Source: Kutzneria sp. CA-103260 (GTDB taxonomy: Bacteria; Actinomycetota; Actinomycetes; Mycobacteriales; Pseudonocardiaceae). From it: a DNA stretch of 64,000 bases. Position numbers and translations under genes: made by a program. Positions 24,280 through 33,248 of the stretch are shown in pieces (the stretch's first letter is position 1; each line of letters starts with the position of its first letter). The notes below the pieces were generated by a model, which was not told the origin of the DNA, ran no database searches, and saw only the letters and a program-made list of their open reading frames with translations. The stretch is taken from positions 4,960,001 through 5,024,000 of the forward strand of contig NZ_CP073318.1 in the NCBI RefSeq assembly GCF_018263855.1, in the 5' to 3' direction.

Positions 24280-25778
24280 GGTGGGGATCCTCCCGTTGAG
24301 CTCGGTGCGGACAGCCCGAACCGCGGCTCGGGCAGGCGGGACGGGTCGTCCCAGAGCAGGCTGAGATGGTTGCCGCAGTGGTCGTCGGCGGCGCCCGGGG
24401 CGTCGGCCTCCTTGCGGGCGCGCAGCGCGTGGTCGGGCAGCCGCGGCAGCGGCCCGTGGGCGAGCATGTCGGTCAGCTGGAGGTGACCGCCCTCGCCGTG
24501 GTGCTCACGGCACCACAGCGCCACCGGCGTGCCGGCCCACACCGCCGCGCCCAGCACGGAGTCCGCCTCCTGGTGCCCGGGCGGCGGCGGGCCCGGCCAC
24601 GCGACCGCCACGGGTTGGTCGCCGGACAGCTCGCGGTACAGCCGCTGTGGATCGCGGCCGTCCTCGTCGGCCATCCACCGGACCGCCGCTTCCGGGTGCA
24701 GGCCGCTGTGCTCCTGCAGCCAGCGCCACTTCGCGCGCCACTGCTGGCGCAGCGGCAGCGACGTCGTGCGCAGGCGGTCGAGGCTGCGCACGACCACCGG
24801 GTAGTAGACGCCCAGCCGGCTGCGGAACGGCGTGCCGGAGGTGATCAGCCACTTGTCCACCGGCGTCACCAGCAGCCGGTGCGGCAGGATGAACTCCACC
24901 ATCGGCTCCACGGAGTCCGACACCAGCAGGCTGCCGCAGTCCAGCAGCGCGCGGTCGATGACGTCCGGGATCTCGTCCAGCAGGTACGACCGGTCGTCAC
25001 GGGCCAGCGTCTGGCTGTCGGTGTCCAGCCACAGCCACACCGACACCTGGAACCGGTTGTGGTCCAGGCCGTCCTCCTCGATCTGCACCAGCAGCGAGGC
25101 ACGCCCGGCGGGCTTGCTGGTGTGGAAGTGCGCGCTCTCCCGCGCCGCGGCCAGCAGCTGCGGCGGCAGTTCGCAGCGCCGCACCACGTCGGCGTTCCAG
25201 CGGCGCAACGCCTGCGCCGTCTGACCGCGACCGTCCACAGCGGCCGCGAGGTACTCCACGAACACCAGCAGCGGCGGCAGCTGTCCCGGCGGCGTCATCA
25301 TGTTGACGAGTTCGTCCACCACGCCGAGCAGGTCGTTCGGGGCCGACTCAAGTTGCGGCGCGAGCGGCCCCACCGCCGCCCGGTACAGGCTCCCCGAGTC
25401 CACCTCGGATGTCAGCGCCGCCAGCAGCTTGCGCAGGTCCGCGCGCTCGGCGGCGTGCAGGATCTCCAGCGGGATGTGCGAGGCCACCAGTTCCGCCGCC
25501 TCGTCCACGCGGTAGTGGCCCGGGCTGATCAGCCGCAGCGCGTCCACCAGCTTGCGCAGGCCCCCGTAGTGCTGCTGGCACTCCTCGACCAGGGCGATCG
25601 TGTACAGCCGGTCGCTGTTGTGGATCGGCACCTCGAAGCCGGGGCCCAACCGGTTGCGCAACTCGGACACGAGCAGGCCGCGGGTGCCCAGCTCGCGCAG
25701 GTCCTCCACCTCGAGCAACAGCGCCACCAACCGGTTGCGCACGTGCTCCGGCAACTGCGGCCGGCCAGCAGAGCCCAC
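24276..25778 (-). CDS. VMAP (vWA-MoxR-associated protein) with N-terminal EAD-like domain
   Basis: A 500-aa protein, first gene of the operon. Residues about 10-85 form a small helical domain (LLEVEDLRELGTRGLLVSEL then ALVEECQQHYGGLRKLVDAL) resembling effector-associated domains. The middle and C-terminal parts match the VMAP family: QVSVWLWLDTD, LVTPVDKWLI and the ending NHLSLLWDDPSRLPE. VMAP proteins are the recruiting component of vWA/MoxR ternary conflict systems. GTG at 25778 is preceded by GGGGGAGG at good spacing. The EAD is similar in pattern to that of the cyclase-like protein at 15571-16629, pointing to a possible homotypic link. Confidence 0.82.
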   Translation of the reverse strand: MGSAGRPQLPEHVRNRLVALLLEVEDLRELGTRGLLVSELRNRLGPGFEVPIHNSDRLYTIALVEECQQHYGGLRKLVDALRLISPGHYRVDEAAELVASHIPLEILHAAERADLRKLLAALTSEVDSGSLYRAAVGPLAPQLESAPNDLLGVVDELVNMMTPPGQLPPLLVFVEYLAAAVDGRGQTAQALRRWNADVVRRCELPPQLLAAARESAHFHTSKPAGRASLLVQIEEDGLDHNRFQVSVWLWLDTDSQTLARDDRSYLLDEIPDVIDRALLDCGSLLVSDSVEPMVEFILPHRLLVTPVDKWLITSGTPFRSRLGVYYPVVVRSLDRLRTTSLPLRQQWRAKWRWLQEHSGLHPEAAVRWMADEDGRDPQRLYRELSGDQPVAVAWPGPPPPGHQEADSVLGAAVWAGTPVALWCREHHGEGGHLQLTDMLAHGPLPRLPDHALRARKEADAPGAADDHCGNHLSLLWDDPSRLPEPRFGLSAPSSTGGSPP

Positions 25779-26349
25779 GCGCGCCTCCCCCGTCGCTCAC
25801 GATCTTCGCCGGGCCATCGTAGGTCGCCGCCGGTCGTCCGGCCCCGTCGCGGGCAAGGCTAACCAGGGTCGGGGCCGCCCGTCTGCGTCAAATGGCACGG
25901 ACGACCAGCACCATTGGGCACTTCGGGTGACAGAACGCCCCGGGGGTATCCAGGCCACGCTACGTTGCCACTTCATAGCGGAGAGCAGCGTCAGCCCCGC
26001 CGACGAGCCGGCGTGCGGGCCACCTGGTGAAGGGGAAGCGGTGGCCCGCACGCCAACCACGCCGCCCCGCGATTGGTCAGCGCTGTTGCACCGGCCGCCG
26101 CGGGTACGGAATCGGCAGATCCGGCGCCGGCATGTCGGGCCGCGGCTCATGTTTCGACCTGCTCACGGTCGCCTCCCTCGTGGTTGGCGATTTGCTCCCT
26201 GACAAGGTTGTCGGCGCGTCGGCGGGCGACCTTGCGCCCCAGGACGCGAAGGGACCAGTCCAATCACCGTATTGGCCCAAACGGCCCATGCGGGCCGCAC
26301 TGCCGACCGTGACCTTGAGCAAGATCACCCGATCGTCTGGACGGGTGAG
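25779..26349. other. 571-bp region upstream of the VMAP operon
   Basis: No conventional gene is supported here. The stretch contains the promoter region of the VMAP operon, including a TTGACG on the minus strand near 25888, though no matching -10 is convincing. It also has one 29-codon open frame with a strong ribosome site (26077-26166, minus). The remainder holds overlapping open frames without family resemblance. Confidence 0.5.
26077..26166 (-). CDS. Possible 29-aa proline-rich peptide
   Basis: A short frame starting GTG at 26166, preceded by AGGGAGG with a 5-nt spacer, one of the best ribosome sites in this part of the window. The peptide is rich in Pro and Arg, opening VSRSKHEPRPDMPAPD and ending PYPRRPVQQR; it has no signal peptide or membrane helix. 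It lies on the same strand as the VMAP operon, about 300 bp upstream, and is divergent from a small HTH gene. It may be a genuine small protein, a leader peptide or chance. Confidence 0.4.
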   Translation of the reverse strand: MSRSKHEPRPDMPAPDLPIPYPRRPVQQR

Positions 26350-26685
26350 ATGTCGACGGCCAGCCCACTTAGATTTGCGCTCGCAGTGGTCAAGTCGATC
26401 GGCGAACGCATGGCAGTGCCTGCCGAAGGGGTGGCCATGCTGGGGATCGCCCCCTCGGAGTTCGTGGTCGACATCGTCTACCGCCTCTCCGACGAACTCG
26501 CCGTGGAGTTCGAGGATGCCCGCCGACAGCAGCGGCTCGCCGAGGACGCACAACGCAAGGCCGCCACGGCGTCACGCAAGCTGGTCCAACACGTGCTCGC
26601 CACTGGGCTGTCCAAACGAGATGCCGCCCGGGTGCTCGGACTGTCACCGCAACGGATCAGCCAGTTGTCCGCCGAGCCCAACTAG
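26350..26685 (+). CDS. Small helix-turn-helix protein, function unknown
   Basis: A 111-aa protein starting at ATG 26350 (GGTGAG directly upstream; the frame is open to 26272). The N-terminal half (FALAVVKSIGERMAV, FVVDIVYRLSDELAVEFEDA) is helical and may dimerise. The C-terminus has an HTH-like segment, LSKRDAARVLGLSPQRISQL. I do not recognise the family. Its placement next to the VMAP operon, divergent from the 29-aa frame, makes a regulatory role possible. Confidence 0.6.
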   Translation: MSTASPLRFALAVVKSIGERMAVPAEGVAMLGIAPSEFVVDIVYRLSDELAVEFEDARRQQRLAEDAQRKAATASRKLVQHVLATGLSKRDAARVLGLSPQRISQLSAEPN

Positions 26686-26694
26686 AAATCACCG

Positions 26695-27336
26695 CTAGAA
26701 CCGCCGACGCCCGACGCGGTACACCACGCCGACGCACGCAGCGCCGACCACAGCCGCCACCGCCACCTGCACGGCGACCGCCGGCGCCGACACGGGCGCG
26801 GTGTCGAACAGCAGATGCGCCATCGCCCCCACCGGCGGCAACTGGTTCGCCACCAGCAGCGCCAGTGCCACGCCCACCACCGCGACCAGCGACCACCCCG
26901 TGGTCGGGATCATCGGCCGCGCGCACAGCAGCCCCAGGCTGATACCGGTCACGGCGGCGATCACGTGCGCGACGAACCCGAGTGCCACGTCGGACACCGC
27001 GTACGGGTGATGGTGGATCAACGCCGGCACGAACGTCGCCACCAGCACCAGCCCGCCGTTGAGCACCGCCGCCGCCCCGACGAGACCGCCCAGCAGCCGA
27101 CGCCACCCGCCCACGGCGGCCAGGGTGACGTGCCGCTGCACCGGGTCCTCGTTGTTGACCAGCACCACGGTCAGCCACGCCGCCAAGGGGAACAACGCCA
27201 TCTCCGACACGCCGTAGGGCGGCCGGGGCGTGCCGGGATCGCCGCCGTAGAGAATGCCGGCCACGGCGAGGTACACGAACACCGGCGGCAGCCACCGCTG
27301 CGACTTGAACAGGTCGGCGAGCAGGTAGCGGATCAC
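26695..27336 (-). CDS. ABC-2-like exporter permease
   Basis: A 213-aa membrane protein with about six hydrophobic helices (for example VFVYLAVAGILYGG, MALFPLAAWLTVVLV, GGLVLVATFVPALI). The GTG start at 27336 overlaps the stop of the ATPase gene by 4 bp, which decides it over the longer open frame reaching 27597. The pair would form a simple exporter. No substrate is indicated. Confidence 0.75.
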   Translation of the reverse strand: MIRYLLADLFKSQRWLPPVFVYLAVAGILYGGDPGTPRPPYGVSEMALFPLAAWLTVVLVNNEDPVQRHVTLAAVGGWRRLLGGLVGAAAVLNGGLVLVATFVPALIHHHPYAVSDVALGFVAHVIAAVTGISLGLLCARPMIPTTGWSLVAVVGVALALLVANQLPPVGAMAHLLFDTAPVSAPAVAVQVAVAAVVGAACVGVVYRVGRRRF

Positions 27337-28031
27337 GCCATCCTCCGCACCGACTGCACACCGGGCAGCTGCGCCACCTGGTCGACCGCCTCCGACGTGC
27401 AGGTCACGACGAGCTCCACAAAACCGACCTCCGCCACCGGTCGAAGCTGCCCCTCGCTCATCTGGTGCACGGTCGCCCCCGGCAGCTTCGCCGCAGCGCC
27501 GGTGTGGTCGGTCACCAGCACCGTGGCACCGGATGCCGCCGCCTCGCGGACCAGCTCGCTGAGCACTGCTCGCGCGGCGACGTCCAGCCCGGCCCACGGC
27601 TCGTCCAGCACGAGAAAGCCGTCCGTGCAGCCGAACGTCTGGGTGATGCCGACCTTCTGGGCATTGCCCTTGGACAGCTCCGACATCGGCTGGTCCAGAT
27701 CGCCGGCGAAGCCGAGCCGCTCCAGCAGCTCACTACGGGTGGGCAGCCGCCGGATCCGGGCGAAGTGCCGCAGGTAGGCCCGCGCCGACAGCCGCAGCTG
27801 GTCCGGGAACCGCTCCGGCAGGTACGACACCGATGGCGGCCGACCCCGGACGGCCCCCGTGCTGGGCACCGTGATGCCGGCGGCGATGCGCAGCAGCGTC
27901 GACTTGCCGCAGCCGTTCTCGCCGAGCACCACCGTGACCGTGCCGGGCGCGAGCTCCGCGTCGACGCCCCTGAGCACCATCGGCCCGCGGCCGTAGCGCA
28001 TCCACACCCCGTCGACCGTGATCAAGGCCAC
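27333..28031 (-). CDS. ABC transporter ATP-binding protein
   Basis: A 232-aa ATPase with Walker A LGENGCGKSTLLR, a signature-like ELSKGNAQKVGITQ and Walker B FLVLDEPWAGLD. The signature is LSKGN rather than LSGGQ, as in CcmA/DrrA-type exporters. GTG at 28031 has GGGAGG almost abutting it; a TTG at 28025 would have better spacing and may be the true start. It is coupled to the downstream permease. The acnA gene is divergent from it. Confidence 0.85.
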   Translation of the reverse strand: MALITVDGVWMRYGRGPMVLRGVDAELAPGTVTVVLGENGCGKSTLLRIAAGITVPSTGAVRGRPPSVSYLPERFPDQLRLSARAYLRHFARIRRLPTRSELLERLGFAGDLDQPMSELSKGNAQKVGITQTFGCTDGFLVLDEPWAGLDVAARAVLSELVREAAASGATVLVTDHTGAAAKLPGATVHQMSEGQLRPVAEVGFVELVVTCTSEAVDQVAQLPGVQSVRRMA

Positions 28032-28112
28032 CCCTCCCGATCACCGATCCTGGCACAGGTGATGAGAGATTCACGTGAGCGAGCTCGCGAAGCCCACCGT
28101 GGCCGACCCCCC

Positions 28113-28142
28113 TTGAAGCCGAATACAGGACAAGCGTACTGT
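28113..28142 (+). promoter_or_regulatory. acnA promoter with AcnR operator
   Basis: CAGGACAAGCGTACTG (28126-28141) fits exactly the aconitase-repressor consensus CAGNACnnnCGTACTG known from corynebacteria and mycobacteria. It overlaps a weak promoter, TTGAAG (28113-28118) and TACTGT (28137-28142) with an 18-bp spacer, so bound AcnR would block RNA polymerase. It lies about 100 bp upstream of the acnA start. The acnR gene itself is at 51304-51900. Confidence 0.75.
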
Positions 28143-28242
28143 TAAGCCCGAGCAGGGTCCGGCGGCGCACCCCACCAAGGTGCGCGACACTCGGTCCCTA
28201 CGTTCCCGAACTGACCAGCGCCGTCGCACGATGGAGTTTGAC

Positions 28243-30999
<2,757 letters not shown>

Positions 31000-31010
31000 C
31001 CTGAGCAGCC

Positions 31011-31049
31011 CGAAGGGCCGTCGCCGGAATCCTCGGCGGCGGCCCTTCG
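31011..31049 (+). terminator. Terminator hairpin after acnA
   Basis: CGAAGGGCCGTCGCCG (31011-31026) pairs with CGGCGGCGGCCCTTCG (31034-31049) around a 7-nt loop, a 16-bp stem with one G-U pair. It begins 11 bp after the acnA stop. No T-run follows. Confidence 0.75.
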
Positions 31050-31279
31050 CCGTGTCAGCGGGCCGATGATCACATCACCGCCGCGACGCCGGTTGTGCAT
31101 ACGCGCGCGCAGCGGACACGCATATCTGGAGGCTACTTCTACTCCATTCCGGCTATTGCGTTCGAGTTCCACGCCGGCACCGTCACCGAGATCGTCAGAC
31201 TCACTGAGAAATCCGTGTACCGCCCGTAGCTACGGCCACCACGCCGTGGATAAGATCCGAAACGATCCACGCGCGGCGG

Positions 31280-31317
31280 GCATGTGGCGTGCATGGATAC
31301 CCTAATCTGCCACATGC
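31280..31317. promoter_or_regulatory. Inverted repeat around the XRE gene promoter
   Basis: GCATGTGGC (31280-31288) and GCCACATGC (31309-31317) are perfect 9-bp arms 20 bp apart. They frame a -10-like TACCCTAATCT, and the downstream arm ends 15 bp before the XRE gene start. The geometry suits autoregulation by that HTH protein. A 12-bp palindrome, CCGTAGCTACGG, is also present at 31224-31235. Confidence 0.45.
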
Positions 31318-31332
31318 AGCAGGGAGTTGACC

Positions 31333-31635
31333 GTGGTCGGCGGCACGGGAATGCGGACTCAGCTGTCCATCGGGGAGTTGATTATCCACCTGCGGGGGCA
31401 ACACGGGCTGACTCAGTACGAGTTGGCCGACCAACTGGCGGGGGTGTCCGGCAACGACGGGGTGACCAGGGAGGAGGTCTCGCGCTGGGAGCGCGGAAAG
31501 CGCATCCCCGGACCGTACTGGCGCAACTGGCTCAGCGAGGTGCTCGGCTGTCCCGCCGAGCGCTGGGAGAGCGCCGCGGTGGCCGCCCGGCGCTCGCGCA
31601 ACATTCCGGACCAGCGACGCAAGAACCTCGACTGA
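31333..31635 (+). CDS. XRE-family helix-turn-helix regulator
   Basis: A protein of about 100 aa that is little more than a Cro/C1-type HTH: LIIHLRGQHGLTQYELADQL, then VTREEVSRWERGKRIPG. The GTG at 31333, 6 bp after GGGAG, is the best start; a TTG at 31327 and an ATG at 31351 are alternatives. An inverted repeat sits directly upstream. Its target is unknown; the lamin-tail-domain genes downstream are candidates. Confidence 0.78.
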   Translation: MVGGTGMRTQLSIGELIIHLRGQHGLTQYELADQLAGVSGNDGVTREEVSRWERGKRIPGPYWRNWLSEVLGCPAERWESAAVAARRSRNIPDQRRKNLD

Positions 31636-31730
31636 CTCCGCCGGTCAGGGCCGCCCTGCCCGCCCGACCGGCGCCGTGGCCCCGGCCGACCGCGGCCGGA
31701 CCAGGCGACCGCCGGCACCTGGGCGACCGA

Positions 31731-32257
31731 ACGAGGATTCTTGCCACGACAACAGGTGTCGTGCTCGCGACGCTGACGATCGCGACGCCGGCACACGCCA
31801 CCGACAGCACCGTCACTCACATCTCCGCGGCCGTTCGAGTCACCGAACCGGCCGCCGGGCCGACCGGGTTCGTCGAGTTGGTCAACCACTCGGCGACATC
31901 GGTCGACCTCACCGGGTGGGCCGTACGCAGGCACACCTGAGGCAGCGCCGCCACGCTCGCCGGCCCAACCCTCGATCCCGGCGCGTTCCCGCTGGTCGTC
32001 GGCGTCGACTTCGGCGGCACAGTCACCACGCACTTGGTGGTCCCGCGCATCGACGGATCGGGCGTGGACTGGTCGACGCGGGCGGCAACATCGTTGACGC
32101 GGTCGACTCAGTCGAGGGGTCCGACTGCGCTCGTGGTCGTCCGGCGCCGCGCCGCGCGAGCGGACCAACGGCGCGCGACGCTGCCAGCGACAACACCTTC
32201 GACAATGCCCGTGATTTCACATGTCGTTCACACACACCGGACGAACACAACAATTGA
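31731..32257 (+). pseudogene. Decayed lamin-tail-domain (LTD) secreted protein
   Basis: The translation shows a signal-peptide-like LATTTGVVLATLTIATPAHA, then FVELVNHSATSVDLTGWAVR, which matches the start of an LTD domain in the intact neighbour (EFVEVRNVNNSPMDLSGWQLR). An in-frame TGA at 31938-31940 interrupts it. The frame continues (GPTLDPGAFPLVVGVDFGGT) and then shifts near 32065, ending ASDNTFDNARDFTCRSHTPD, which parallels the neighbour's STDTDNNRQDFSLHQRTPG. One nonsense and at least one frameshift mutation make this a broken paralogue. No clear start codon remains, so the 5' boundary is approximate. Confidence 0.65.
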
Positions 32258-32336
32258 TTCGCCGAACAACATCACACAGCATTCGGTGTAACGCGCGCAA
32301 AACTGGCCCCTTACCCAAAATTTACAGACGTCGCAG

Positions 32337-32396
32337 GATGGATCCGGAGGCCGGCAATTACGACCCGACGCCTCGAAATTGCCGACCTCATCCATC
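32337..32396. repeat. Composite inverted repeat upstream of the LTD gene
   Basis: GATGGAT (32337-32343) pairs with ATCCATC (32390-32396), GAGG with CCTC inside that, and CGGCAATT (32352-32359) with AATTGCCG (32377-32384), leaving a 17-nt loop. The structure ends 24 bp before the LTD start codon, just upstream of its ribosome site. It could be an operator or a structured 5' leader. Confidence 0.5.
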
Positions 32397-32420
32397 ACAA
32401 GTCTGTGAAAGGGAAATGAA

Positions 32421-33059
32421 ATGCGTCGATTGCTGAACGGCGCCGCCGCGCTGGTCATCGCCGGACTCGCCGTGACCGCCGCGGGCGTTCCGAGTGCGAC
32501 GGCGGCGACCAACACCCCGGCGACGCCCAAGGTGTCGCAGACGGTCGTGGTGAACGAGGTCGCGACCGTCGGCCCGAACGGCCCGCTGGACGAGTTCGTG
32601 GAGGTCCGCAACGTCAACAACTCCCCGATGGACCTGAGCGGGTGGCAGCTGCGGGTCTACAACGCCGCCAACCGGACGGTCGCCACGATCGTGGTGCCCG
32701 CGGGCATCGTGCTCTCGCCGAGGGACAACATTGGACAGTTCCTGGTGCTGACCGGCCCGACCTTCGGCGGCACGGTGGCCGACCCCACCAACGTGCTGCC
32801 GCTCGCGGTGCCCGGCACCACCGTCGGCATCCCGGACAACGGCGGTGTCGCCATGTTCAACCCGAGCGGGATCAAGACTGACGGCGTGAGCTTCTCGACG
32901 ACCGCGATCACACCGCGCGAGGGCACCCCCGCCACCCCGCAGAGCCAGGCGACCGCAGTGCTGGGCGCGTCCTCCGCACGGGACATTCTCAGCACCGACA
33001 CCGACAACAACCGCCAGGACTTCTCCTTGCACCAGAGGACTCCGGGCGCGATGAACTGA
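32421..33059 (+). CDS. Secreted lamin-tail-domain (LTD) protein
   Basis: A 212-aa protein with a signal peptide (LLNGAAALVIAGLAVTAAG, cleaved near TAAT) and one LTD Ig-like beta-sandwich: VVVNEVATVGPNGPLDEFVEV, then DLSGWQLRVYN and the ending DTDNNRQDFSLHQRTPGAMN. Bacterial LTD domains are found on secreted or surface nucleases and adhesin-like proteins, but no catalytic domain is attached here. ATG at 32421 follows AAAGGGA. It is an intact paralogue of the pseudogene immediately upstream. Confidence 0.85.
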   Translation: MRRLLNGAAALVIAGLAVTAAGVPSATAATNTPATPKVSQTVVVNEVATVGPNGPLDEFVEVRNVNNSPMDLSGWQLRVYNAANRTVATIVVPAGIVLSPRDNIGQFLVLTGPTFGGTVADPTNVLPLAVPGTTVGIPDNGGVAMFNPSGIKTDGVSFSTTAITPREGTPATPQSQATAVLGASSARDILSTDTDNNRQDFSLHQRTPGAMN

Positions 33060-33073
33060 TCGGCTCCACCGGG

Positions 33074-33103
33074 GCCCGGGTCGTCCGATCGGATGACCCG
33101 GGC
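33074..33103 (+). terminator. Terminator hairpin after the LTD gene
   Basis: GCCCGGGTC (33074-33082) pairs with GACCCGGGC (33095-33103), with an inner TCCGA/TCGGA continuation across one G-U pair. It lies 15 bp after the LTD stop, upstream of the subtilase gene. Confidence 0.7.
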
Positions 33104-33248
33104 TTCGGCCTGCGTGGCGTCGTGTCGCCACCGACGACCACGCGCCGCAGGAAGATGTACCGTCCGTAACCGAAGGACCTCATTCTCTGGGCACGGTTTC
33201 CCTGTTCCCGGTGGCACACCCTGCCGTGCGCCGGAGAGTGAGGTCTCG

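Noticed and set aside
25797..26150. 117-codon minus-strand frame upstream of the VMAP gene
   Set aside because: No ribosome site, no motif, and an Arg/Ser-rich composition typical of out-of-frame reading.
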